62,908 nucleotides of DNA from Bacteroidales bacterium (GTDB lineage: Bacteria; Bacteroidota; Bacteroidia; Bacteroidales; F082): assembly GCA_017630195.1 (NCBI GenBank), contig JAGBVS010000037.1, positions 1 to 62,908 on the forward strand, given 5' to 3'. The notes beneath the pieces are model-generated. The model worked only from the letters and a program-made list of their open reading frames with translations, was not told the DNA's origin and did no database searches. Every line of letters begins with the position of its first letter. Position 1 is the first letter of the stretch. The translations under genes were made by a program, and so were the position numbers. Shown piece by piece: positions 34,191 through 42,056 of this stretch.

Positions 34191-34679
34191 ATGAAAAAGA
34201 CATTAGTATTATTGTTTTTAAGCGTTCTTTTCTTAGGCGCTAAGGCTCAATCAGATTTGCCAAACGTAACATTGAAAAACTTAGATGGCGAAACAATTAA
34301 CATTACAGAATTAAACAACGATGGCAAACCATTCGTTATGACATTCTGGGCAACATGGTGCGGACCATGCGTTAAAGAACACAACGCTTTAAGCGAAGTT
34401 TACCAAGATTGGCAAGATGAAACAGGCGTTAAAATCTTCGCTGTTTCTATCGACGACTCACGTTCAACTCCACGTATCAAACCTTTCGTAGAAGGTAAAG
34501 GCTGGGAATTTGACGTTTTGTTAGACGTTAACAAAGACTTGGCAAGAGCTATGAACGTAAGCAATCCTCCTCACACATTCTTATTCGACGGCAACGGCAA
34601 AATGGTTCACCAACATGCTGGTTACTTCGAAGGCGCAGAAGATGAACTTTACGAAGAAATTTTAAAACTTGTTAAATAA
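34191..34679 (+). CDS. TlpA-like periplasmic thioredoxin
   Basis: A 162-residue exported thioredoxin-fold protein: signal peptide (about 1-20, ending AKAQ), then the active site WATWCGPC (C57, C60) and the cis-Pro region NPPHTFLF (about 123-130). TlpA/ResA proteins keep periplasmic cysteines reduced or help fold envelope proteins. It leads a set with a DUF6029-like barrel and an Omp28-like lipoprotein that carries its own CxxC, so they probably share a thiol-related job at the outer membrane. Confidence 0.92.
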   Translation: MKKTLVLLFLSVLFLGAKAQSDLPNVTLKNLDGETINITELNNDGKPFVMTFWATWCGPCVKEHNALSEVYQDWQDETGVKIFAVSIDDSRSTPRIKPFVEGKGWEFDVLLDVNKDLARAMNVSNPPHTFLFDGNGKMVHQHAGYFEGAEDELYEEILKLVK

Positions 34680-34699
34680 TTTTCTTTAAGTTTGAAAAA

Positions 34700-36439
34700 A
34701 TGAAAAGATTTTTATTATCTGCAGCATTATTCTTATGCTCCACAGGTTTATTTGCTCAATCCATTAACGAATCACAAGTTAATGGCAGTTTCCAAATAGA
34801 CGGTCAATATTATAAGGTTGATGAGGCTATCGGCATTACTGAAGAATCTATAGACGGCAAGAAATTTGGTCTTAACGGCTTCGGTAAAATCAACTACTCT
34901 TTGGGCAATTTCACAGCTGGTCTTCGTTATGAAGCATACTTACCACAAATGTCAGGTTTCGACACAAGATTACAAGGTTGTGGCATCGCAAACTACTATG
35001 CATCTTACGACAACGGAACAATCTCTGTTACAATAGGTGACATCTACGACCAATTCGGCAATGGCTTTATCTTCAGAACATACGAAGAATGGGCATTAGG
35101 TTTCGACAACTCACTCCGTGGTATGAGAGTTATCTACCGTCCAGCAGCAGGCGTTACTTTGAAAGGTGTTTATGGTAAACAAAGATTCTTCTGGAACTCA
35201 TACGGCGCAACAGAAAAAAGAGGTATCGTTCGCGGCATCGACGGCGAATGGGATCTCAACCAAAGCTTCAACGCAATGAATGACACAAAATTCAGAGCAA
35301 GCTTAGGCGGTAGCTTCGTAAGCAAATACCAAAAAAATACCAATACAACCTATAACATCCCTGAAAACGTTGGCGCTTTCGACGGTCGTATCAACTTAGG
35401 CTACGGTCGCTTCGCTTTCACGACAGAGTATGCTTATAAAATCAACGACCCTTCAGCATTCAACAACTACACATACAATGAAGGTCAAGCTATCCTCTCA
35501 TCATTGTCATATTCTCAAAAAGGATTCGGCGTTATCTTACAAGTTAAACGCGTTGACAACATGAGCTTCAAATCAGACTATCAAGGTGTGAAAAACGACT
35601 TGGACATCAACTTCATCCCTCCAATCAACTACACTCACACTCACAGCCTCCCAGCAATCTATTCTTACGCAACACAACCTCTCGGTGAAATGGCAATGCA
35701 GTTGCAAGTCAACTACACAATTCCTAAAAACACCATCATCGGTGGTAAATACGGAACTAAGTTGACTCTCGACTTCAGCCAAGTTAACGACATCAAGAGA
35801 AATTATATCATTGCAGAAGGTCAAGGTCAGCCTACACACATCGCTGGTCATAACGGAACACTCGGCTATACATCACCATTCTTTGCAGTCGGAGACCGTA
35901 AATTCTTCCACGATTTCAACATCGAACTTGAAAGACGTTTGAACAAAAAATGGAAACTTATCGCTCAATACATCAACTTGTATTACGATATGGAAACTAT
36001 CGAAAACCACCCAGGCGCAGAAGTTGTAAAAGCTAACATCGGTTTCGTTGACGTATCTTACAGAATCACAAGCAAACAAAGCATCCGTTTTGAGTTACAA
36101 CACTTATGGGACAACATCAACAAGAACAACACAACAGAAGCTTCAACAGTAGGTCATGAAGACGTCTATAAGAAAAGAGGCAACTGGGCTGCTGCTTTAG
36201 TTGAATATTCTATCGCTCCTAAATGGTTTGTTTCTGTAGCTGACAAATACAACTATGGCAACCCTATAGCAGACAACCGCGACCATTATTATACAGCATC
36301 TGTTGGTTACATCAAAGAATCAACAAGAATAACTCTCACAGGCGGTCGTCAAAGCGAAGGTATGGTTTGCGTCGGTGGCGTTTGCCGCGTAGTTCCAGCT
36401 TCAAGCGGTGTATCAATTTCAATTACAACATCATTCTAA
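34700..36439 (+). CDS. Outer-membrane beta-barrel protein, DUF6029-like
   Basis: A 579-residue protein with a signal peptide (about 1-19, ending LFAQ) and many alternating hydrophobic strands up to the C-terminal VSISITTSF, whose terminal Phe is the outer-membrane barrel signature. GLNGFGKINYSLGNFTAGLRYEAYLP and DIYDQFGNGFIFRTYEEW-type phrases fit the Bacteroidetes DUF6029 family. CVGGVC near the end holds the only close Cys pair. It lies between a TlpA-like and an Omp28-like gene with gaps of 20 and 13 bases. Confidence 0.82.
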   Translation: MKRFLLSAALFLCSTGLFAQSINESQVNGSFQIDGQYYKVDEAIGITEESIDGKKFGLNGFGKINYSLGNFTAGLRYEAYLPQMSGFDTRLQGCGIANYYASYDNGTISVTIGDIYDQFGNGFIFRTYEEWALGFDNSLRGMRVIYRPAAGVTLKGVYGKQRFFWNSYGATEKRGIVRGIDGEWDLNQSFNAMNDTKFRASLGGSFVSKYQKNTNTTYNIPENVGAFDGRINLGYGRFAFTTEYAYKINDPSAFNNYTYNEGQAILSSLSYSQKGFGVILQVKRVDNMSFKSDYQGVKNDLDINFIPPINYTHTHSLPAIYSYATQPLGEMAMQLQVNYTIPKNTIIGGKYGTKLTLDFSQVNDIKRNYIIAEGQGQPTHIAGHNGTLGYTSPFFAVGDRKFFHDFNIELERRLNKKWKLIAQYINLYYDMETIENHPGAEVVKANIGFVDVSYRITSKQSIRFELQHLWDNINKNNTTEASTVGHEDVYKKRGNWAAALVEYSIAPKWFVSVADKYNYGNPIADNRDHYYTASVGYIKESTRITLTGGRQSEGMVCVGGVCRVVPASSGVSISITTSF

Positions 36440-36452
36440 ATAAGTTAAAGAA

Positions 36453-37274
36453 ATGAAAAAATTAATGTTCTTATTAGCAATGGCATTCTTCATGGCAGGA
36501 ATGGTTGCTTGTGATATAATTGAAGAACCATATTTTAAAGATAACAACAACGGCGGCGGTGAAACACCTGAACCAAAGGTTCAAAAATATGTTCTTTTAG
36601 AAGACTATACCGGCGTTAAATGCGTCAACTGCCCTGCTGCTGGCGAGTTCGCACTTCAACTTCAAGAACAATATCACCATAAAGTTATCGTTCTCGGCGT
36701 TCATGCTGGAAGTTTAGCATTCTACCCTCCTTTCAACCTTACAACACAAGAAGGTGATGCTTGGTGGAGCTTCTTCAATTTCCAACAAAACCCAACCGGT
36801 ACTATCAACCGCAAAATGATCAACGGCGGTTATGCTTATGATACTCCTATGTGGGCTGACGCTGTAGCAGAAACTCTTCAAGAAGAAGCTGCTCTCGAAA
36901 TAATACCTACTATCGAATATGACGAAGCAACACGCAACTTAAAAGTTGATGTAACTTCTAAATTCATCGCTGAATTACCAGACACATACAGCCTTACAGT
37001 ATGTATTATGGAAGATAGCATCGTTGGTATGCAAGTAACTCCAGAAGGTAACAACTCTAACTTCTTACACCGTCACGTATTCCGCACTACTATGAACGGC
37101 GCTTGGGGTGAAGACATCAACACAACAGCTATCGCTCCTGGTGATGAAATTAAAAAATCATACACAAAAACTTTAGACGCTGCTTACAACGCAGACCAAT
37201 GCTATATCATAGCTTACGTTTCAAACAGCGATACTAAAGAAATTCTTCAAGTAACAGAAAAGAAGATAAAATAA
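36453..37274 (+). CDS. Omp28-family lipoprotein with CxxC
   Basis: A 273-residue lipoprotein: lipobox MVAC (Cys20), an acidic Gly/Asn-rich linker, then a thioredoxin-like domain with EDYTGVKCVNCPAAGEF (C57, C60), the mark of the Omp28 family described from Porphyromonas gingivalis. The C-terminal half (about 150-273) is beta-rich. The CxxC suggests that it exchanges electrons or disulfides with the TlpA-like protein encoded two genes earlier; this is inference. Last gene of the set; a terminator follows. Confidence 0.87.
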   Translation: MKKLMFLLAMAFFMAGMVACDIIEEPYFKDNNNGGGETPEPKVQKYVLLEDYTGVKCVNCPAAGEFALQLQEQYHHKVIVLGVHAGSLAFYPPFNLTTQEGDAWWSFFNFQQNPTGTINRKMINGGYAYDTPMWADAVAETLQEEAALEIIPTIEYDEATRNLKVDVTSKFIAELPDTYSLTVCIMEDSIVGMQVTPEGNNSNFLHRHVFRTTMNGAWGEDINTTAIAPGDEIKKSYTKTLDAAYNADQCYIIAYVSNSDTKEILQVTEKKIK

Positions 37275-37306
37275 GCCATTGGCTTTTGAGCCAAAGCTTT
37301 TGAACT

Positions 37307-37343
37307 AAAGTCGTGGAGATAAATTCTTCACGACTTTTTTATT
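37307..37343 (+). terminator. Terminator after the Omp28-like gene
   Basis: AAAGTCGTG (37307-37315) pairs with CACGACTTT (37329-37337), followed by TTTATT. A smaller stem TTGGCT/AGCCAA (37279-37294) precedes it just after the stop codon. Confidence 0.88.
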
Positions 37344-37374
37344 AATAAAAATCAACAGCCTTAGTAAAAAAACT

Positions 37375-37402
37375 TTAGCCATTAGCCATTAGCCATTAGC
37401 CA
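37375..37402 (+). repeat. Four tandem TTAGCCA heptamers before purE
   Basis: TTAGCCA is repeated exactly four times (28 bases). The array ends eight bases before the purE -7 box, so it occupies the place where the -33 element would lie. Confidence 0.9.
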
Positions 37403-37409
37403 TTTTTCT

Positions 37410-37417
37410 TATCTTTG
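37410..37417 (+). promoter_or_regulatory. -7 box for purE
   Basis: TATCTTTG fits TAnnTTTG, 17 bases before the purE ATG. The upstream -33 zone is taken up by the heptamer array. Confidence 0.65.
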
Positions 37418-37434
37418 CAAAAACGCATAACAAT

Positions 37435-37938
37435 ATGAATCCAATAGTAAGTATCATCATGGGAAGCACTTCAGACCTTCCTGTTTTAGAAGCCGGCATC
37501 AAGTTTTTAGACGAGATGGGCATTCCATTTGAAATGAACGCATTGAGCGCACACCGTACTCCTGAATTGGTTGAAGAATTCGCTCGCGGCGCACAAGCAC
37601 GCGGCATCAAGGTTATCATCGCCGCTGCTGGCATGGCAGCTCACCTTCCAGGCGTCATCGCTGCTATGACTCCAATACCTGTCATCGGTATTCCTGTCAA
37701 GACTAACATGGAAATGGACGCTCTCTTCTCTATCGTACAAATGCCTCCAGGAATACCTGTAGCAACAGTTGGTATCAACGCTTCTCTCAACGCTACAATA
37801 CTCGCAGCACAAATCTTGGCAACAGCCGACGCTGAGATAGCCCAAAAAGTAGTTGACTATAAAGAAGGCCTCAAGAAAAAAATCGCTAAGGCTAACGAAG
37901 ACCTCAAAGAGATAAAATATAAGTTTAAAACTAATTGA
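37435..37938 (+). CDS. purE: PurE, N5-carboxyaminoimidazole ribonucleotide mutase
   Basis: A 167-residue enzyme that converts N5-CAIR to CAIR in de novo purine synthesis. The signature IIMGSTSDLPVLEAG (about 7-21), ALSAHRTPELVEEF with the catalytic His (about 42-55) and IAAAGMAAHLPGVIAAMT (about 62-79) are all present. Length fits the class I (bacterial) form. No purK is adjacent. A hairpin (37948-37975) lies between it and the rhomboid gene. Confidence 0.96.
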   Translation: MNPIVSIIMGSTSDLPVLEAGIKFLDEMGIPFEMNALSAHRTPELVEEFARGAQARGIKVIIAAAGMAAHLPGVIAAMTPIPVIGIPVKTNMEMDALFSIVQMPPGIPVATVGINASLNATILAAQILATADAEIAQKVVDYKEGLKKKIAKANEDLKEIKYKFKTN

Positions 37939-37947
37939 TTTAAGCCG

Positions 37948-37975
37948 TGAGCAATGAGTTCAAGACCATTGCTCA
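37948..37975 (+). promoter_or_regulatory. Hairpin between purE and rhomboid gene
   Basis: Perfect 9-base arms TGAGCAATG and CATTGCTCA surround a 10-base loop in the 53-base gap. There is no T-run, so a processing or partial-attenuation site is more likely than a full terminator. Confidence 0.55.
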
Positions 37976-37991
37976 TAGTTCATTGTGAAAT

Positions 37992-38711
37992 ATGACAAAT
38001 CAAGATGATAAAAAACTTCTGCTTGGAAGCACAATTGTCCCGACAATATTAGTCGTGTTAATGTGGCTTGTCAAGATGACTGAAGAGGTTTTTCATCTTG
38101 ATTTTTCTTTTCTTGGAATAAAGCCATTGTCAGCCGAAGGCATTCCCGGAATATTTCTCTTTCATTTCATCCACGGCGATTGGGAACATCTCTTTGCCAA
38201 TACGATTCCATTACTCGTCTTAGGTTCAGCTTTATATTATTTTTACAGACCATTAGCCAATAAAATATTACTCATCTTAATATTCTCAACAGGATTATTA
38301 ACATGGTGCGGAGCTAGAAGCGGCACTCACATAGGAGCCAGCGGTTTAGTCTATGGCCTCACCTTCTTCCTTATGCTCAGCGGTTTCATCCGACGCAACA
38401 AAAGACTCATCATCATTTCTCTGATTGTAGTATTTTTATACGGCAGTCTCGTTTGGGGACTTTATCCACAATACGCTATAGCAAACAATATCTCATGGGA
38501 AGGACATCTCAGCGGTTTCGTCATGGGAATCGTTCTCGCTTTCTTTTATAAAGGAGAAGTATGGTACGAGGACGAGAACGAGAATAGAGATGAGAACGAG
38601 GACGATGACGAAAATGAAGATGATATTGACCCTGTGACTCAGAGGCCTTATTGGGATGTACCGGAGCCTGATAAAGATGATCTTACTGTCAGATATAGAT
38701 TTAGAAGATAA
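37992..38711 (+). CDS. Rhomboid intramembrane serine protease
   Basis: A 239-residue membrane protease with about six helices. The catalytic Ser is in HIGASGLVYG (GxSG, about residue 118) and the partner His in WEGHLSGFVMG (about residue 168). HFIHGDWEHLFANT gives the helix-2 HxxxN-type oxyanion motif (HxxxxHxxxN). It cuts membrane-spanning substrates within the bilayer. The C-terminus is a very acidic low-complexity tail (DENENRDENEDDDENEDD, about 193-210), which is cytoplasmic and unusual for the family. Substrate unknown. Confidence 0.92.
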   Translation: MTNQDDKKLLLGSTIVPTILVVLMWLVKMTEEVFHLDFSFLGIKPLSAEGIPGIFLFHFIHGDWEHLFANTIPLLVLGSALYYFYRPLANKILLILIFSTGLLTWCGARSGTHIGASGLVYGLTFFLMLSGFIRRNKRLIIISLIVVFLYGSLVWGLYPQYAIANNISWEGHLSGFVMGIVLAFFYKGEVWYEDENENRDENEDDDENEDDIDPVTQRPYWDVPEPDKDDLTVRYRFRR

Positions 38712-38782
38712 AGGATTTTTTCTTGTTTTTATCAAAATAAATAAGTAATATTGCACGTTACAAACATTAAAATATAAATAAC

Positions 38783-39328
38783 ATGTTAAAATTAAAAAAA
38801 TTATTATTGTTAGCATGTGCTTTAATTTTGGGCACATCCCTCTTCGCACAAGAAGTACAGAAAGATAGGAAATTGTTTTTAGGCGCAAACTTTGGAGTTG
38901 GTTTGGGCCAACGACAGCATAAAAGCAGTGGCAGTGACTATTTGGGCATACCATTTACACGCACAAGTGACTTTATTCCTTTTAAAGGAGGAATTGATAT
39001 AGCATATGAAGCCATTGAAGACATTTCCATAGGTGTATATAGCGCAATAGGAACCGATTCCAGAAAAGAATACCAACTCTTTGATTTAGGAGCCTTGCTT
39101 TTAGTCGGTATAAACGAGTCTTCATCATTGATTCTCGGAGCGGGCGCTCACTCTATTGATTATAAATACAACGGCGGCAGTTTTAGATTAGGCGTTTTAA
39201 CTCCACGAAATGTATATCTAATGCTTGATGCCACCTATAATTATTACGTACGTAAGGATTATTATTTACCCAAAAATTCAACTACAACTTTCTCGCTTTT
39301 GATAAGTTTCGGATATAGAATATTTTAA
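38783..39328 (+). CDS. Small outer-membrane beta-barrel protein
   Basis: A 181-residue exported protein: signal peptide (about 1-22, ending SLFAQ), then about eight amphipathic strands ending in FSLLISFGYRIF with a terminal Phe, the outer-membrane insertion signal. The size fits an OmpW/OmpX-like eight-strand barrel. I cannot name a ligand. Single gene with a weak promoter-like TAATATTG about 30 bases upstream. Confidence 0.75.
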   Translation: MLKLKKLLLLACALILGTSLFAQEVQKDRKLFLGANFGVGLGQRQHKSSGSDYLGIPFTRTSDFIPFKGGIDIAYEAIEDISIGVYSAIGTDSRKEYQLFDLGALLLVGINESSSLILGAGAHSIDYKYNGGSFRLGVLTPRNVYLMLDATYNYYVRKDYYLPKNSTTTFSLLISFGYRIF

Positions 39329-39386
39329 AAATTATGGATGACATCATAATTTTTCCCAACTGCTAAAAAACATATAATAATTATTG

Positions 39387-39394
39387 TATCTTTG
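39387..39394 (+). promoter_or_regulatory. -7 box driving a possible small RNA
   Basis: TATCTTTG fits TAnnTTTG, yet no plus-strand gene follows for 5 kb. It points at the structured segment 39400-39474. Confidence 0.5.
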
Positions 39395-39399
39395 CAGCA

Positions 39400-39474
39400 A
39401 TAAAAAAACTCATAGAATTGGCACCACAGGGATTTATACATCTTCCTGCTACCGGCTGTTCTCTGAGTTTTTTC
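39400..39474 (+). ncRNA. Candidate small RNA (about 75 nt)
   Basis: The segment begins about six bases after a good -7 box and ends in a T-run. Its ends pair as AAAAAACTCA (39403-39412) with TGAGTTTTTT (39464-39473). Inside, GAA (39415-39417) can pair with TTC (39459-39461) and CAGG (39427-39430) with CCTG (39445-39448), giving a long rod. It overlaps the stop codon of the interrupted minus-strand gene. The hairpin may simply be a two-way terminator, but the promoter box argues for a transcript of its own. I recognise no known RNA family. Confidence 0.4.
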
Positions 39475-39904
39475 ATTTCCTGTCTGAATAAAAACTCTTC
39501 AAAATGTTAGTTCCTGTAGTACTTCTTTTCAAAGCAACTATCAATTTGAAGATTTGTCCATTTTGTTTGTAAGTATAAATCATATTGTTATCATTGACAT
39601 TTACTTCTCCTTTTCTGATAACATCACAAAAATTCAAAATCTCATAAGCACTCACTTTACCTACATTTCCTTGATAATGTTTCAATAAAATATGGAGTAC
39701 ACCATCGTCAAGTTTATTTGTACATAAAACAAATCATATAGTATTATTATATTTATCAACTATCTCAAATTTATATGGTTTAGCTCTTCTGTAAACAAAT
39801 GCATTATATACTCTTTTATTTTCTTCTGTTAAATTAAAACATTTAACTTCTTCACAAAATTCATTTGTCTTGCGTTTTATTATGTTATTTTGTTTTTGGT
39901 TCAT
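39473..39904 (-). pseudogene. Small gene broken by an in-frame TGA
   Basis: Read on the minus strand from ATG 39904, the frame gives 56 residues (MNQKQNN... ending KYNNTI), a TGA at 39736-39734, then 86 more in the same frame to TGA at 39473. Both halves have the same composition and no other stop, and the second half alone lacks a proper start. The product would be 143 residues. Its C-terminal part (NNMIYTYKQNGQIFKLIVALKRS, then a Lys/Arg-rich end) faintly recalls barnase/RelE-like phage-type nucleases; this is a weak guess. A TGG-to-TGA change is the simplest cause. Confidence 0.7.
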
Positions 39905-39941
39905 TTCGTTTAAGTTTCATATTTTTCACAAGTCCTATTAT

Positions 39942-40667
39942 TCAAAACTCCAAATACAGCCTTAATCTTTCTTCAATATCATCTCTTGTCACCACCTTTT
40001 TATACTGTTCCCAATTAGTTATCATTCCTTTGGTTTCCCGATAGTTAACAATTTTCTTGACATCTTCATATTCTATATATGGATGACGTAAGATTGTTTT
40101 AAAATCATCATAGTTAATTCGTATTTTCCTAATCGAAACGCTATCAATATTAATGTAAGGCATGATTATTTCAAATATAGAAGAGTCGAGTCTGTAAACT
40201 TCAAGCAGTTGTTTTTTATCGATAAAACCTCCTAATTTTTCTCTGTACGCAACAATATTTCTTGCAAAGAAAGGTCCTATTTCCGGAAGCTTCATAAAAC
40301 TTATAGTGTCGGCAGTATTAATGTTAACTATTTCAATTTCTTTTTTAGACACAACATTTTCCGCAATTTTATCTTTATTTTTAATTTCAGCTTTCTTGAG
40401 TTTTTGATATTTTTTCTTTTCATTCTCTTCTTTTGCTTTTTGAATACGAGCCTCTCTTTCAAGCTGTTCGGCAACATATCGAGCATTAAGTTCATCAACA
40501 GCAGCTTCATGTAATGCCATTATCGAATCTAAATCATGTAAATTTTTATTAACTTTTGAAGGGTAATTTGCCATAAAAAAATTAGCAGCGATGAGAAGAA
40601 ATATCACCGCTGCTAAAATTATTATCGCTACTCGTTCACCCTTGGTAAACGTTAGGAAATTGTTCAT
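39942..40667 (-). CDS. ComEA-like helix-hairpin-helix membrane protein
   Basis: A 241-residue protein. One N-terminal membrane helix (about 13-32) is followed by a charged coiled-coil stretch (about 55-100) and two helix-hairpin-helix units. The first is classical ComEA: VNINTADTISFMKLPEIGP (about 113-131) with FARNIVAYREKLGGF. The second (about 180-241) is more divergent. ComEA-type domains bind DNA, in competence or other envelope tasks. No other competence gene is in the window. It is anchored in the inner membrane, facing the periplasm by homology. Confidence 0.82.
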   Translation of the reverse strand: MNNFLTFTKGERVAIIILAAVIFLLIAANFFMANYPSKVNKNLHDLDSIMALHEAAVDELNARYVAEQLEREARIQKAKEENEKKKYQKLKKAEIKNKDKIAENVVSKKEIEIVNINTADTISFMKLPEIGPFFARNIVAYREKLGGFIDKKQLLEVYRLDSSIFEIIMPYINIDSVSIRKIRINYDDFKTILRHPYIEYEDVKKIVNYRETKGMITNWEQYKKVVTRDDIEERLRLYLEF

Positions 40668-40702
40668 ATTTTAAAATTTTAGAATTCTATAGTTTTATGT
40701 TT

Positions 40703-42043
40703 TTATATTAATTGGTTAATAAATATCGCTAAAATCACTATTGGAGCAACGAATTTTATTATGAAATAAATAAAATTCTTCACGCTCACTTTCAATGTAT
40801 TTTGATTTGTTATTTCATCGTAAAAGCTTTCTTTTCCCATTTTCCAGGCTGTGAAAATAACTATAAACAAAGCTCCTATAGGCAACAAGAAATTAGCAGA
40901 GAATTTATCCATGAAGTCGAAGAAAGTCATGTCACCGAATGTGAATACAGAACCTTTTCTAAGACTTAACGTACAGAATACGCCCAAGAACAATGATACT
41001 AATGTTCCTATCCAAGTTGCTGTATTTCGTTTGATTCCATATTCTTCAGAAAGGAAAGCCACAATAACTTCGAGCAACGAAATTGTTGATGTAAGAGCTG
41101 CGATGGCAAGCAATATAAAGAATATTATGCAGAAGAAATAACCACCTGCCATTTTGTTAAAAATCATTGGCAATGTATTGAATGCCAATCCTGCTCCTGC
41201 TTCAGGCTGTATTCCAAAGGTGAAAGCCGCAGGGAAAATGATGATACCAGCCATGATAGCCACCAATGTATCTGCAGCAACGACTGATAATGATGTAGTT
41301 GTAAGATTATCTTTTTTGTTTATGTAAGAACCGTAAGTGATGAGAGCGCCCATGCCTACACTTAACGAGAAGAAAGCCTGACCCAAAGCTGCAAGCACGA
41401 CATTTCCATCAACTTTAGAGAAATCTGGTTTAAACAAAAACTTCAATCCTTCACCTGCTCCACTCATTGTCAAGGATTTAACGCATAATACAATAAGTAT
41501 CACGAATAATGCGGGCATCAGAATCTTGGTATATTTCTCAACACCATCTTTCACGCCTTTAAAAATAATGAAAGCGGTAATTCCCATAAAGATAAATTGC
41601 CACAAGAAAGGACGGAATGGATTATTATGAAAATCTGTAAAGCCCTGTTCTATGGTTGCTATATCTTTATTGGCGAAGAAGTTAGTCACTGCTTTATATA
41701 TGTATTCCAAAGTCCAGCCCGAGACTGTGCTATAGAATGCGAGAACAACGAAAGCCGCCAATATTCCGATGTAACCAATTAAATTCCAATGTGTTTTAGG
41801 CGCCAATACTTTTATCGAACCGACAGGATTTTTACCGCCTCGACGACCGATGTAAAACTCAGCCATCATGATAGGAATGCCGAGGCACAATACTATCGCT
41901 ACATAAATAAGCAAGAAGGCGCCGCCGCCGTTTTCACCTGCCAAACAAGGAAAACGATAAATATTACCTAAACCGACAGCCGAACCAGCTGCCGCCGCAA
42001 TGACTCCTAATTTAGAGCCAAAACCATCTCTTTTTTCACTCAT
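40703..42043 (-). CDS. NSS/SNF-family sodium-dependent transporter
   Basis: A 446-residue inner-membrane symporter of the LeuT fold. The N-terminal signature GVIAAAAGSAVGLGNIYRFP (about 13-32) forms the sodium and substrate site, followed by NGGGAFLLIYV. About 11-12 helices are seen, the usual number for prokaryotic members. It imports an amino acid or related small molecule with sodium; the identity is not readable. The FemAB-like gene ends 13 bases upstream in the same direction. Confidence 0.92.
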   Translation of the reverse strand: MSEKRDGFGSKLGVIAAAAGSAVGLGNIYRFPCLAGENGGGAFLLIYVAIVLCLGIPIMMAEFYIGRRGGKNPVGSIKVLAPKTHWNLIGYIGILAAFVVLAFYSTVSGWTLEYIYKAVTNFFANKDIATIEQGFTDFHNNPFRPFLWQFIFMGITAFIIFKGVKDGVEKYTKILMPALFVILIVLCVKSLTMSGAGEGLKFLFKPDFSKVDGNVVLAALGQAFFSLSVGMGALITYGSYINKKDNLTTTSLSVVAADTLVAIMAGIIIFPAAFTFGIQPEAGAGLAFNTLPMIFNKMAGGYFFCIIFFILLAIAALTSTISLLEVIVAFLSEEYGIKRNTATWIGTLVSLFLGVFCTLSLRKGSVFTFGDMTFFDFMDKFSANFLLPIGALFIVIFTAWKMGKESFYDEITNQNTLKVSVKNFIYFIIKFVAPIVILAIFINQLI

Positions 42044-42056
42044 AATACAATCTTAT

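Noticed and set aside
37029-37424. Possible CRISPR array suggested by repeated TTAGCCA units.
   Set aside because: The units are seven bases, directly adjacent and without spacers; no cas gene is present anywhere in the window.
38493-38954. A 153-residue minus-strand reading frame.
   Set aside because: It spans the end of the rhomboid gene and the start of the barrel gene in antisense. No signal, domain or promoter supports it; the plus-strand genes do.
39734-39736. TGA read as selenocysteine or tryptophan (recoding) in the interrupted gene.
   Set aside because: No SECIS-like hairpin is evident just after the TGA, and neighbouring genes use TGA as a normal stop and TGG for Trp. A nonsense mutation is simpler.
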